Source: Aegilops tauschii subsp. strangulata (Eukaryota; Streptophyta; Magnoliopsida; Poales; Poaceae). From it: a stretch of 64,000 nucleotides of DNA. Made by a program: the position numbers and the translations under genes. The notes beneath the pieces were generated by a model that worked only from the letters and a program-made list of their open reading frames with translations, ran no database searches and was not told the origin of the DNA. Below, in pieces: positions 36,009 through 49,256 of the stretch. Location: positions 253,737,135-253,801,134 of the forward strand of contig NC_053037.3 of assembly GCF_002575655.3 (NCBI RefSeq). The letters run 5' to 3'. How positions within the stretch are numbered: the first letter of the stretch is position 1; each line of letters begins with the position of its first letter.

Positions 36009-36925
36009 TGATGAGGACATCAATACCATTGTAACACCCACAACCCCTGCTGCTATACATACTGGACCAATTACTAGAGCTCGCGCACGCCAATTAAATT
36101 ACCAGGTACTTTCATTTCTTGGTAATGATTCTAATGTTCATGAGAATATGATGCTGCCTAAATTGGATACATTTGATTTGCTTACAAATGAAGGGCCTAG
36201 CTTTGAGAAGGATGAACATTGGAGCAAGAACAAGCATGGAGATGATGGCATGCGCATGGGGGACAAGAACAGAGTTACAATTGATGATTTCAGGACGTTG
36301 AAGCCACCATAATGCGTGCATGAAGCCTTGGACGAAATATACAAGATGCTACTTCATAACTTTCGTCCAGAGGCTATTCTAGGTGCTGTGTCACCTTATT
36401 ATTGGGCCAGGCCCATGTAATTTCGATATACTTGAGTATAGGCTATTTTTAGAGTCCGTATGTGTGGGGAAACAAGAGATAGGGTTGGTTTCGGACCCCT
36501 TCCCCAAGGGCCACGAAATTCCGCCCTCTTCCTCCATATATACAGCCCTTAGGGCGTCGTTTAGACTTTGGGTTTTGTTTAGATTAAAAGTTCGCCATAG
36601 TTGCAACTTCGCGTACTTCGTTTGTGTTCAACGACCAGACAAAGGCGTCACAGAACCCCACCATGATCAATAAAGCTTTCATCTTATATTCGCAATATCC
36701 AGATTGCAATCTCAGTTTCTTGCTTATTCTTCGTTTGCTCGCAGGAAACAGACCCTCGTGGTCAGGTTGATCGTGCTCCGGCGTGGTCGATAACCTCTCG
36801 GAGTTGGTTTAGCGATTGCTAAGGCGCGACGTCCTCGCACGTTCGTAGTCGGATCGTCAAAGTCGACTTCCATCAAAGCGATATCCATCATCTCATCGAA
36901 AGACGGGACGCCTTTGCCTCTATCA
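36009..36925 (+). repeat. A4 5' LTR (917 bp)
   Basis: It runs from TGATGAGG to CTCTATCA. The primer site TGGTATCAGAT follows at 36928-36938. Confidence 0.96.
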
Positions 36926-36938
36926 AGTGGTATCAGAT

Positions 36939-38131
36939 TTCCAGGTTGCTCGGTGAGATTTTACAGTTTTTCGTAGTTTAGATCGAGTCTGTTCTTCATA
37001 CCTACAGTCCACGTAAAAGCCACAAAAAAATATTAGGGTTAGTTCAGTATATCCAAACCAATCTGAGCCTTTGCATAATCTTTTTAGGGTTTTTGCTTTG
37101 TTGAATTTGCGGTTGCATCGTCGTGTCAATTTGCTGGTCTTAGAGTCTAGTCTTTTAGAGTTTCGAGTTCTGGTCATAAGTTGTCACGCCGCCGCCGCAC
37201 CATCATCATCGCCTTGCCATCTACCACCATTGCTTATCCGCCATCGCTCTGAATCCGTATCCATATACCACCACCAATCCGTATTCATATACCACCACCG
37301 ATCCGTACCCATATACCACCACCGCTACCAAATACCACCACCGCTGCCATATCCAGCCACCATATATCCACCACCAATCCGAGTTCTTTTCATATTCGGT
37401 TTGTTTTAGAGATCCATCTATTTTCCGTTTCGTGTTTCCTTGCCTGAGTAGGTCTCGGAAAAAAAAATTCGGCAACCAAAAATATTTTTTTCCCTATCCT
37501 ATTTTTAGGTCCCGGGGAGTGTTTTGAGACACTCGCCATCATAGTGATTTTTTGTCGCACTTTTTCGTCGTCGCTACCCTGATTTCCGAAAAAAATAGTC
37601 AATTTTTTTTTGTGCCCATCCTGTCAGTTTGACCTGGGAGGAGTTTTGAGACACTCGCCATTATAGTGATTTTTCGCAAAAAAAAGGAGCGCAAAAAAAA
37701 GAGCGAAAAAAAAGAGCAACAAAAAATTCCAGAGTGTGCTTTTCCCTTGTTTACGTGCAGCGCCGTGATTTTGTTAGTGTTCTAGGCATGCGTCTCTAGC
37801 ACGGTCTAGCCTAGGACCAGCACAGTACCGTCGTTGAGCGTTTCTTCAACTTTGCATCTCTGAATTGATTATTGCAGACCATTTTTGCTACCATATTATA
37901 AGCCTTCCCAGCTCCACATACATCTACATCGTGCGTTTGACTCTCCCTGGTAATCGCTCTATCCAAGCTTTGAGCGTTTTGACTACAACGGTTGCCGATC
38001 ACCACCTGCTGCTGGGTAAGAACTGGTAAGAATTTGAGATTCGCTTGAAGGTTTTGTGACACACCACCATCACCACCACTTCCTAGTAGTCTGCAGGATC
38101 ATATTCTTTTGTGTTTCTATTGCTGCTAACT
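36939..38131 (+). other. A4 leader
   Basis: The leader is of the A1 type, with the 112-codon leader ORF (37071-37409) and the 33-nt hairpin (37782-37814, one terminal pair lost). No other gene is seen. Confidence 0.8.
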
Positions 38132-41100
38132 ATGGCAGGATCACAAGCCGATGAGACTGATTGGGAGAACATGACGAACAAGGAGTTGCATGATAAATTT
38201 CAGCAAATGATGAGTGGCCAGGTGGGAGATGTGCTAAACAGATTTGAAGAGGCTATGGAGAAGATAGATGCCGTGGAGAAGTCGTTCGAGACAAAGCTGG
38301 ATAACAAGTTTACTGAATTACTCAAGCGTCTTCCCCAACCACCACCGGCTGCACATGTCGCACCTCTACAACAACAACAACCACATCTCCAACAACGCCT
38401 TCCAAATCACGTGGGATGAGCACAGCGCGTTCCAATTGAGACTGGGCAAAATTCGGGTGCCGCTGCACCTACTGTTGATGCCTCTTTGGCTCCTGCTACT
38501 GCGGCGGCTGAGGAGGATGACGATTATGCGGGCGATTATGAGGATGAGGTTGATCAAAATCAGAACTACGTGCAGCCACCAGCACCACCACCAGCAGGTC
38601 GACCTCAGGTATATATTCGCAACGGTAGGCCGGCACCACCACCTCAGGTACGAGATCATGACCATCTCCCTAAACTGAAATTGAATATTCCACCATTTGA
38701 GGGTAGATATGTTCCTGATATATATCTTACTTGGGAGTTAGAAACTGAACAACGATTTACATGTTTACAATATCCTGAGGAGAGACGTGTTCCTGCTGCT
38801 GTTTGCGTGTTTGGTGGTCTGAACATTGTAGATTATATCCTGTTCCAGCTACTTGGGCTGCTTTGAAAACTGCTATGCGTACTCATTGGGTTCCACCATA
38901 TTATCAACGTGAATTACTTCAAAAATTGCAGCGCTTAAGACAAGGGAAAAATTCTGTAGAAGAATATTATCAGGAATTACAAACTGGCATGATTAGATGT
39001 GGTATTCTTGAGGAGAATGAAGCTATGCTTGCATGTTTTATGGGTGGATTAAATAAAAAGATTCAGACCATTCTAGAGTATAAGGATTATAATAATATCA
39101 CTCGTTTATTCCATCTTGCTTGTAAAGCTGAACGTGAAGTGCAGGATCGACAGCCATTGGCGCGAACTAACTTTTCTGCAGGTCGACCTTCATCATGGAC
39201 ACCGCGTGCATCTTCTACTTCCACTGCACCAGCACCTCCATCAGGTTCCACCTCCAGCCGTGATACAAGAAAGCAGGCACAACCACCACTATCTGCCAAG
39301 AGCGCACCTGCCGAGCCTGCATAGAGCTCTTCTTCTTCCATGGCATCGACAGGGCACACAAGTGATATTATTTGTCATCGTTGTAAGGGAAGAGGACATT
39401 ATGCGAGAGAATGCAAATCTCAGCGTGTAATGATTGCTACTGAGGATGGTGGGTATGAGTCCGCTAGTGACTATGATGAGGAGACTTTGGCTCTTATTAC
39501 ACGTGAAGAACATGGTGGAGATGATTCTGAAAATTAGACGCAATACATGGCTCCTGAAGACGCTGACAGGTATGAATGTTTAGTTGCTCAACGTGTTTTG
39601 AGTGTGCAGGTCACACAAGCAGAGCAAAATCAGAGGCATAATTTGTTCCATACAAAGGGAGTTGTGAAGGAACGTTCTGTTCGCGTCATCATGGATGGAG
39701 GGAGCTGTAACAACTTAGCTAGCATGGAGATGGTGGAGAAGCTATCTCTCACCACAAGACCACATCCACATCCTTACTACATCCAATGGTTCAACAAGAG
39801 CGGCAAGGTTAAGGTAACACGTACTGTTCGTGTGCATTTTAGTATCTCTACATATGCTGATTATGTTGATTGTGATGTGGTACCCATGCAAGCATGTTCC
39901 TTATTACTTGGTAGACCATGGCAATTTGATAAAAATTCTATACACCATGGTAGAAACAATCAGTATACTCTTGTTCATAAGGATAAAAATATTACTTTGC
40001 TTCCTATGACTCCTGATTCCATTTTGAAAGATGACATTAATAGAGCTAATAAAGCAAAACAGGAGAAAAATAAGAGTGAAAATCAGATTGTGGCAAAAGA
40101 ATTTGAGCAACAAATGAAACCTAATAATAAACCATCTAGTGTTGTTTCTGAAATTAAATTGAAAAGTGCATGTTTACTTGCCACAAAATCTGATATTGAT
40201 GAGCTAGATTTCAGCAAATCTGTTTGCTATGCTTTTGTGTGCAAAGAGGCATTATTTTCATTCGAGGATGTGCCTTCCTCTTTGCCCCCTGCTGTCACTA
40301 ACATTTTTCAGGAGTTCGCTGACGTCTTCCCACAAGACGTGCCACCGGGATTACCACCTATTCGAGGGATTGAGCATCAAATTGACTTAATTCCCAGTGC
40401 ATCACTACCCAACCGTGCACCATACCGTACCAATCCAGAGGAGACGAAGGAGATTATGCGTCAAGTACAGGAGCTGCTCGACAAAGGTTATATACGCGAA
40501 TCTCTTAGTCCTTGTGCTGTTCCTATTATACTAGTGCCTAAAAAGGATGGTACGTCGCGTATGTGTGTTGATTGTAGAGGCATTAATAATATTACTATTC
40601 GTTATCGTCATCCTATTCCTAGGCTAGATGATATGCTTGATGAATTGAGTGGCTCTACAATATTCTCCAAAGTTGATTTGCGTAGTGGATACCATCAAAT
40701 TCGTATGAAATTGGGAGATGAATGGAAAACTGCATTTAAAACTAAGTTTGGTTTATATGAGTGGTTAGTCATGCCTTTTGGGTTAACTAATGCACCTAGT
40801 ACTTTCATGAGACTAATGAACGAAGTTTTACGTGCTTTCATTGGACGATTTGTGGTAGTCTATTTTGATGATATACTGATTTATAGCAAATCTTTGGAAG
40901 AACATTTGGAACATTTACGTGCTGTTTTTATTGCTCTACGTGATGCACGTTTGTTTGGTAACCTTGGGAAGTGCACCTTTTGCACCGACCGAGTATCTTT
41001 TCTTGGCTATGTTGTTACTCCACAGGGAATTGAAGTTGATAAAGCCAAGATTGAAGCTATTGAGAGTTGGCCGCAGCCCAAAACGGTCACACAAGTGCGG

Positions 41101-42504
41101 AGTTTTTTTGGACTCGCTGGTTTCTATAGGCGTTTTGTGAGAGATTTTAGCACCATTGCTGCACCTCTCAACGAGCTTACAAAGAAGGATGTGCCTTTTG
41201 TTTGGGGTACCGCACAGGAAGAAGCCTTCACGGTATTGAAAGATAAGTTGACACATGCTCCTTTACTCCAACTTCCTGATTTTAATAAGACTTTTGAGCT
41301 TGAATGTGATGCTAGTGGAATTGGATTAGGAGGTGTGTTATTACAAGATGGTAAACCTGTTGCATACTTTTCTGAAAAATTGAGTGGGCCTAGTCTTAAT
41401 TATTCTACTTATGATAAAGAACTATATGCTCTTGTTCGCACTTTAGAAACATGGCAACATTATTTATGGCCCAAAGAATTTGTTATACATTCTGATCATG
41501 AATCTTTGAAACATATTAAAAGTCAAGCTAAACTGAATCATAGACATGCTAAATGGGTTGAATTCATTGAAACTTACCCTTATGTCATTAAACACAAGAA
41601 GGGTAAAGAAAATGTTATTGCTGATGCATTGTCTCGTCGCTATGCTATGCTTTCACAACTAAGATGTGCCCTTTTGAAATTGTGGGAAGAATGCTTGCCT
41701 CATATTGAGTTTGCTTATAATCGTTCATTGCATTCTACTACTAAGATGTGCCCTTTTGAAATTGTGTATGGTTTCCTACCTCGTGCACCTATTGATTTGT
41801 TGCCTCTTCCATCTTCGGAGAAGGTTAATTTTGATGCTAAACAACGTGCTGAATTGATCTTAAAAATGCATGAGTTAACTAAGGAAAACATTGAGCGTAT
41901 GAATGCTAAATATAAACTTGCTGGAGATAAGGGTAGAAAACATGTTGTGTTTGCACCTGGAGATCTTGTTTGGTTACATTTGCGTAAGGATAGATTTCCT
42001 GATTTGCGCAAATCAAAGCTAATGCCACGTGCTGATGGTCCTTTTAAGGTGTTAGAGAAAATAAATGATAATGCATATAAACTTGAGCTGCCTGCAGATT
42101 TTGGGGTTAGTCCCACTTTTAACATTGCAGATTTGAAGCCTTATTTGGGTGAGGGAGATGAGCTTCCGTCGAGGATGACTTCATTTCAAGAAGGGAAGGA
42201 TGATGAGGACATCAATACCATTATTACACCCACAGCCCCTGCTGCTATACATACTGGACCAATTACTAGAGCTCGCGCACGCCAATTAAATTACCAGGTA
42301 CTTTCGTTTCTTGGTAATGATTCTAATGTTCATTAGAATATGATGCTGCCTAAATTGGATACATTTGTTTTGCTTACAAATGAAGGGCCTAGCTTTGAGA
42401 AGGATGAACATTGGAGCAAGAACAAGCATGGAGATGATGGCATGCGCATGGGGGACAAGAACGGAGTTACAAGTGATGATTTCAGGACGTTGAAGCCACC
42501 ATAA
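38132..42504 (+). pseudogene. gag-pol: A4 gag-pol polyprotein, integrase mostly deleted
   Basis: It starts at ATG 38132. Gag is broken by TGA at 38417-38419, a 19-bp loss near 38812, TAG near 39323 and TAG near 39536. From 39547 protease (DGGS), RT (YFDD) and RNase H are open. After RRYAMLSQL the sequence jumps at about 41660 to the end of the integrase core ([10 protein letters not shown]). This removes about 0.75 kb with the zinc finger and all catalytic residues. A ~25-bp filler at the junction (41661-41684) copies sequence found 80 bp downstream (41743-41766). A TAG at 42334-42336 cuts the LTR-encoded tail. The element cannot integrate by itself. Confidence 0.94.
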
Positions 42505-43117
42505 TGCGTGCATGAAGCCTTGGACGAAATATACAAGATGCTACTTCATAACTTTCGTCCAGAGGCTACTCTAGGTGCTGCGTCACCTTATTATTGGGCC
42601 AGGCCCATGTAATTTCGAAATACTTGAGTATAGGCTATTTTTAGAGTCCGTATGTGTGGGGAAACAAGAGATAGGGTTGGTTTCGGACCCCTTCCCCAAG
42701 GGCCACGAAATTCCCCCCTCTTCCTCCATATATACAGCCCTTAGGGCATCGTTTAGACTTTGGATTTTGTTTAGATTAAAATTTCGCCATAGCTGCAACT
42801 TCGCGTACTTCGTTTGTGTTCAACGACCAGACAAAGGCGTCACAGAACCCCACCTTGATCAATAAAGCTTTCATCTTATATTCGCAATATCTAGATTGCA
42901 ATCTCAGTTTCTTGCTTGTTCTTCGTTTGCTCGTAGGAAACAGACCCTCGTGGTCAGGTTGATCGTGCTCCGGCGTGGTCAATAACCTCTCGGAGTTGGT
43001 TTAGCGATTGCTAAGGCGCGACGTCCTCGCACGTTCGTAGTCGGATCGTCAAAGTCGAGTTCCATCAAAGCGATATCCATCATCTCATCGAAAGACGGGA
43101 CACCTTTGCCTCTATCA
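42201..43117 (+). repeat. A4 3' LTR (917 bp)
   Basis: It follows the polypurine tract AAGAAGGGAAGGA directly and ends CTCTATCA before the TSD TAAGG. Confidence 0.96.
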
Positions 43118-44324
43118 TAAGGTGTTTCGGCTACTTAGGGACCGTGCTTCCAACTCCCACACCGTGTATAATCCACCACCTTACCCTCCACTTCCGCATT
43201 GCTTTCTCCAAACCCCATCATTGCATTTCTGCAATCCCTTTGAGTTTCTGCAAAACCACCACCGCATTCCCGCTACCACCATTTGACATTTGACATTTGA
43301 GATTTTGAGTTCGCGGTTTTTCTGTTTCCTAAGGTGTTTCGGCTACTTAGGGACGAGTATCCATCATCTTGGTATCTCCATCAAGCTCACCGCTACTCAT
43401 CATCGCCTCGGACGGTAACCTCCATATCATCTTGGTATCGTGGTATCCCTCCATTGTATATTCCCCTTGCAATTGCATTGATAACCCCTAGCCCATTTTG
43501 CATCACTTGCCTGTCGAGACTAGCCATTTGAGTATTGTCGGCAACGTTACTTGTGCACATTAGTGATCTATACCTCCCATTGCCTACATACCATATCATA
43601 TTGGTATCATATCATCCCTTGTGTCCCAAGTTTGTTCCCGCATATACACAATTGCTATCTTGGTTTGTGCATTTTGCAAAGTGGCCATACATACAAAAAA
43701 AAGAATAAGCTTTTAAGCAAAAGAGAAAGAGCAAAGAGCTTGTAAGCAAGTGCCATTGCATCATACCACATTGCACATAAGATTGTCATATCCGATCATC
43801 TTGGATCATCTTGAGAGAAACACCGGGAGCCATACATACATAGCATACTTGGGATAGAAAGTTTATCCATTTTGCATATCATAGGTTGTGCACAAGTGTC
43901 GTATCCGCCTATTGAGCAATCGTGCTAGCGTCTCTCTTGAGTTGTGCAACACGAGCGTTTTCCATGGACTCCACATTTTGTGCTCATTCCTTGGTTGCAT
44001 GACCCCATTTATCTATCCGTGTGTGTGTTTCCGTGTGCCATTCTTTGCTATTGGTCTACTTGTTTCACTTGCGAATTTGTGAATCTTTTTCAACATTATT
44101 GACTCTTGCTAACATTTTGCATCAAATTTTTTCGTGCCTCTATCCTCACCGAGCTCCACCATAAGCCTTACTTGTGTAGGTGTGAGAAACCAACAAGAAT
44201 TGGTACCAATTGTGCGATTTCCTTGTTACACATTGAGTGATCATTGATCCATCTTCAACATCGGTCAAGGTACATTTGGTATAGTTCTTCTCTTTCTCCC
44301 ACTCATATTTGCTCGAGTCTTGTG
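43118..44324 (+). other. B unit 3 leader, second half
   Basis: It has the same content as 20600-21804, with a CCTAAG...CTTAGG hairpin at 43328-43351 and ttggtatc motifs. No gene is seen. Confidence 0.7.
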
Positions 44325-46855
44325 ATGGATAGGCAAGGCACTTCATCTCCGGTCTTCGACAACAACGACGGCGCGAACAACTACATCACCACAGCGTCCA
44401 TCTTCGGACTACAACGACAAATGCAAGGTGCACAATCTACCTTGCGAGAGCGCCTCGACAACCTCACCATCGACATACGACACTCCGAAGCAAGGAAAAG
44501 GGACTACATTGACACCAAGTTGGGCGAGCTAAAGGATCAACTATGAGACATGGTGGCCGACTACAAGTCTTCTTCCCCTTCATCATCCTCAAGGCGGCGG
44601 CGAGCAAGTCGATCATCTTCGAAGCGCCCACGCGACGCAAGCGCAAGTCGTCCACGTCCACATATACATGGCGACCACCATCACATTCGTGATCCGCATC
44701 GTCATGAAGGGCAAGTCACCTCCAAACATCATGTGCACAACGACGACGAACGACGTCTACTACGAGCTCAAGTACGACAACGACACCATCCTCATGAAGA
44801 TGCTCCACAAGCGCAAATGCACAAGTCCCAACAAGCTGTACTTCACGCCAAGTCCAAGCTTCATGAGCAAAAGAGAGATCGCGGGACGAGCACCACCAAA
44901 ACGGAGCTACGGCTACACCAACCACTTCGGCATCTTCGCCAAGTGTTCTCAAGGCATCTTCGCCTTTGGACGTACGGCATCTTCGCCTGCTTCCCGTGAG
45001 TTCGCCTACATCGACATCTTCAACAACAAGGCGACCACCTACAAGTGAGGGCGACACTTCCATCTTCGGAAGCCCCTCAAGGAAGATGGCCGAGCATGGG
45101 AAATTCCCTTCAGTCATGGAGACAAGCTACGAGGTGCCACATCATATGGGCCTCCAACAACAAGACGACGACAAGAAGGTTGAGCATGGGACTATCCCTT
45201 CAACCAAGGCGGCGAGCGGAGTTGAGCATGGAGAGATTTGCACCAACATCTCTCCGACACCCACATATCATGAGATGACCCAATTGCCATGTGAGGAGAG
45301 CCATCCCACCATGAGTGATATGAGTGACTCAACCATATGTGACATTGAGCGCATTTCCTATGAGAGGATGAGTGTGACCACCACTAGTCCCACACTTGAG
45401 AGCATGCCACACATCCTATGTGAGGTTGAGAGCCATTTGAGTGACTCCACCAACCATATGAGTGAGAGCATCCTTGAGGGAGTGAGTGAGCCAGGACACT
45501 TAGTGAGTGAGATAGTTGACACGGCATGTGAGGCCACTATGATTTCTCACAACTTAACCTCTACTCCGAGTGTGTTTTCTTTGGTGCTAGGTCTCCTACA
45601 TGACGACATGCCTATCCTTGACAATTCCATACCTCCAATGGGAAAACCGATGGCCATGGTGGACAATGATGAACCCCCCACATGGTACCATCAAGTTGCA
45701 ACCTCACCTACAACACATGAGCTACGCTCCAAAGGTATCATAGGTGATGGTGCTTCTCTTGTCCCACTAGCGAACTATCTTACCAATGATTGCTTGCAGG
45801 TTGTTGATCCACCTATTGCCATGCTTCATGCTAGTGCGACTTCTTCATGTCATGACTTACCAATTTATGATGAATATGATGATGAGCATGTTGAGTTGCC
45901 TAGTTGTGATGCTATGCTCCATAGGATATCTTGTGAAAATTCTATTGGTCACTTCATGTTTGACAATCCATTGAACTTGTCATACGCTATGAGTGAGATA
46001 TCCCATATTACATCATTTCAATCTCAACATAGTAACTATGCATGCCCCATTAAAATAAATCCCATTTGCACTTATGGCATAGATGATGAGATGATGGTCA
46101 TTGGCATTTGTTTTTCATGTGATGATATTGCCATGCTTCCTTTACATGATTTGCGCAATTCATCTACTATGTCATGCCATGATCACATAGAACCAAATAT
46201 GCTTTGTTTTGGATGTTGTCAATATTCTCCATGTGATGTTTCTACAAATGCTCATGAGGAGACCCCCATAGTTTCCTCATACATATTAGGAGATCTTGAT
46301 GCATTCCATACTTTGCATGATTCCCATAATTGCTTGCACCATATGCATACCATTCATAACAATGCTCTACATATTTCTCATGATGAATTACATAATTTGA
46401 GTCTCCGTTATGCTATACATAATAACAAACCTCTCATGATGGATGACATGTTTCTATATCACGCATCTCATTTATTTGAGCATTCGATATTTTGTGCTAA
46501 CCAACACATGCACGTGCGCATCATGATGGATGATGTGTACATCTACCACGCACACACAATTTTCCCTTTGTCTTTGTTTTGTGTAGGTACTTATGAACAC
46601 TCGTCAACCTCACAATCCCATGAATTGACGAAACGAGCTCTTGAGAGCAAAGATGACTTGGGATCCCATGGATTGTCCTTCCCACCATTCCCTTTGTGCA
46701 ACGACTTCGCGCATTCCTTTACTTGGCTCTCACACGGCTTTGGGCTATATATCACTTGTTACGTTATGTCCATTTTCCCGTGTTCACTTTGCATGTTATG
46801 CCTCTTTCTATCATTTTGCCTTGCAATTGTGACCCTTGCTTGCATCTACCCATGA
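44325..46855 (+). pseudogene. B unit 3 ORF1 (gag-like), broken
   Basis: It starts at ATG 44325 with the conserved MDRQGTSSPVFDNN. Lesions are TGA at 44544-44546 and a 1-bp loss near 44873. After that the frame is open to 46855, with a shortened acidic region compared with unit 2. The Cys/His/Met-rich C-terminal half is nearly identical to units 1 and 2, including CDDIAMLPLHD and MMDDVYIYH. It overlaps ORF2 by about 160 nt in the -1 frame. Confidence 0.65.
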
Positions 46856-48378
46856 TTCACCATTATGCTACTCCTATGTGCATTTGCATGTTTGGTGGAG
46901 ATCCTTGTTGCTATTTCCATGTTTATCATGTGCCTCATGCTATTGTTGATTCTTGTGTTGGGAGAGTCATGATGTTCCATTGCTATTTACATACGGCCTC
47001 TCGCCAATACGTTGATGATATATTGATCATATCTTGCTTTCATGCTTGTGATATGTCTTGTGCATTATTCATGACCACTATTTGCACACATGACATGCTT
47101 GCCATGATTCCTTCTAGTATGTTGCATCTTCGCACTACTAGCTTGCTTGACTTGATCGCTTTGATTGCTTGCTTTGTCGCATCACCCATGTTCCACTCTT
47201 ACTCGCTTTCTTGGTTGTAGTTGCATCATATGCTTTCATACCATTCCACACCTTGTTCTTTCTTATGATCAGAATGATGAGGACACTTGTTGGGTATCTT
47301 ACCACTCGAATGATAGGTGCTACATTTGCACTAACCTCATTTGTTTTTCCGAGTGTTTGTCATGTTCTTTCATTTTGAGGAATTCACAAGGCGGTAACAT
47401 CGCGAGACATATTGGTTATGTGAAGGCGTACATGATGTGCAACACCAACATTTTCGACATCCTCATAAAGGTGAACTCTTTCCCTTTGAGCCATTCTCAA
47501 ATACGCAAATTGGATGGGTCATACTTTCATTGTTGTTTCCTTCTTGTCTACATGATACATCTATTGGATGGAGGACCGACATTGGAGATGGACCCGATGG
47601 ACCTTCAAGTTGAGGAGTGCTCGGACTTATGGGATGCACCTTCGGACTTCCACTCATGCGACGACATCGAGCTTTGGTACATCAACACTTCTTTGACTTT
47701 TTGTACCACCACATACATATCTGTTGATTGTGCTACAACATGTCATGCTCGATGGACATATCATACTCACCACAAGTTTGCACCCTATGCATGGATTGCC
47801 TCACTTTATGATTGCCTTGTTGCATCTTCCATTTCTATGTCATCCATGATATATGCGCTTATGCACTTCCTAAGCAAATTTGTTGTGATCTTTCTTGATG
47901 GCATATTCATACATCATGATCATATTGCCTGACATCTATTGCATGATAACTTATTCATATTGAGCATCCATTGCCATATTCATGCTCTTGATAAACCGTC
48001 TCACTATGACATCATGTTGCACCGTGGTTACATTGATCACATTCGCAATACATTTGTGTGCACAATGAATGCTTTTGCTCCCATGAATGCTTTGCATATC
48101 ATTCTATATCATCTTGATACGCTTCACGCGCTTTGTCATGAACAATCTTGCCGCACGGACTCATACTTATTTGATGGACACCTTGTGTGCGCTAACCATT
48201 GTATTTCCAAGTGTCCCTTGTGTTTGCTCGTTTTGCATGTATACCATCTCGACGACACCTTGGAGTATTTGGATTGCGCCATGTCTTCCACTTCGTCCAA
48301 CTACAAGTCCGTCCACGACAACCGTTTCCATGGTGATGAGGATTTCGATCCGAGGTCGGATCTTTCCCAAGGGAGGGG
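46696..48378 (+). pseudogene. B unit 3 ORF2 with relic RT block
   Basis: It is open from 46696 to 47220, then shifted by a deletion, open 47165-47932, stopped by TGA at 47930-47932, and open again to the polypurine tract. The RT-like block is kept (SSMIYALMHFL, KFVVIFLDGIFIH), with FLDG at 47891-47902. The same FLDG in units 2 and 3 shows that loss of the catalytic motif predates these copies. Confidence 0.58.
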
Positions 48379-48381
48379 AGA

Positions 48382-48637
48382 TGATGCGGAGCATCCTACG
48401 ATCATCCCCATGTACACTACGACGAGACCTCAAGCATATGCCATTGGACACAAGGTGATCCCGCTCCTAAATGCTTCCCCTTTCCATTCGTGCGAGACAT
48501 GGTTGCTACCTCATGCAAAGACACTACATGTGCTTAGGAACAAGGGAGACAACCAAGGAGATGCTCGAAGCATAGGACAAGTCCACACGGAAGCGGATCA
48601 AGAAGTGCCTCAAGTGGAGTCGCCGCGGAGCTACAGC
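48382..48637 (+). repeat. B unit 3 3' LTR, first 256 bp
   Basis: It runs from TGATGCGGAGC to ctacagc, ending just where the CCGG cluster would begin, and then switches to inverted LTR sequence. Confidence 0.88.
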
Positions 48638-48945
48638 GACAACGGACGATACAAATGGTAACCGGTTCTTCTCCGTGAGGAGGTCTTGATGGGGGCCACC
48701 CAAGAGGGGGTCTTGAATCCAAGGTGATCTTCTCCGTAGAGGGGTCGCGGTCTCTCTCGTGGAGTTGATCCGTAATGGATGAGCAATGCTCTATCTCACA
48801 TATGAGCTAAACCAATGCTAACCCTTACTAGGAGGAGGTGGGGGTCTATATATAGTCTAAGGGACGAAGGGGTACATGGGCCTCGGCGCAGATGCGCTGC
48901 ACGCAGGCAGGGGGCCGGATGTCCAGGCTTGCGGGCCGGATGTCC
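48638..48945 (-). repeat. Inverted partial B LTR (TATA to mid-R/U5)
   Basis: This is the reverse complement of LTR segments around 34690-34970, with a TATA box (tatatatag near 48850). It is joined at CCGGATGTCC repeats near 48915-48945 to inverted B leader. Confidence 0.82.
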
Positions 48946-49256
48946 GGGCTCCAAATCCGAGGATGAACTCGAGGAACTCGATTTTGTGGGCGGAAATTGA
49001 TGATTTCGGGGGCAAAATTGCGGAGATTTCGTGGATGGAAAGTGGGGAAAATAGGGGGAAAGCTAGATCCACTAGTAACAAAGAAAATCCATGGATCAAA
49101 TCCAACAAAACATCATCACACCAACAAATCACAAAAAATTTTGGGGCTATTTTTGGTGGGGATTTTCGAAATTGGGGAAGAAATCAACAAAATTAGGCTA
49201 GAAAACACAACGGGGAGGCTCCGAAATCGTGATCAACGTGGCTCATGATACCAAGA
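48946..49256 (-). other. Inverted B leader fragment with primer site
   Basis: This is the reverse complement of 35129-35440, including the primer site (ggctcatgatacca near 49240-49254). Confidence 0.85.

Larger units (their letters stand above)
36009..43117 (+). mobile_element. Retrotransposon A4, complete with TSD TAAGG
   Basis: TAAGG occurs at 36004-36008 and 43118-43122. The LTRs are both 917 bp (36009-36925 and 42201-43117). About 11 mismatches are visible by eye in their first ~430 bp, so the insertion is not recent. It sits in the B unit 3 leader, inside one of the recurrent CCTAAG hairpins. Confidence 0.96.
35129..48637 (+). mobile_element. Family B unit 3, interrupted by A4, 3' LTR truncated
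   Basis: The B sequence is 35129-36008 and 43118-48637. It has the primer site, leader, ORF1, ORF2, polypurine tract (48369-48381) and the first 256 bp of a 3' LTR (48382-48637). At that point the sequence turns into inverted B LTR. Confidence 0.85.
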
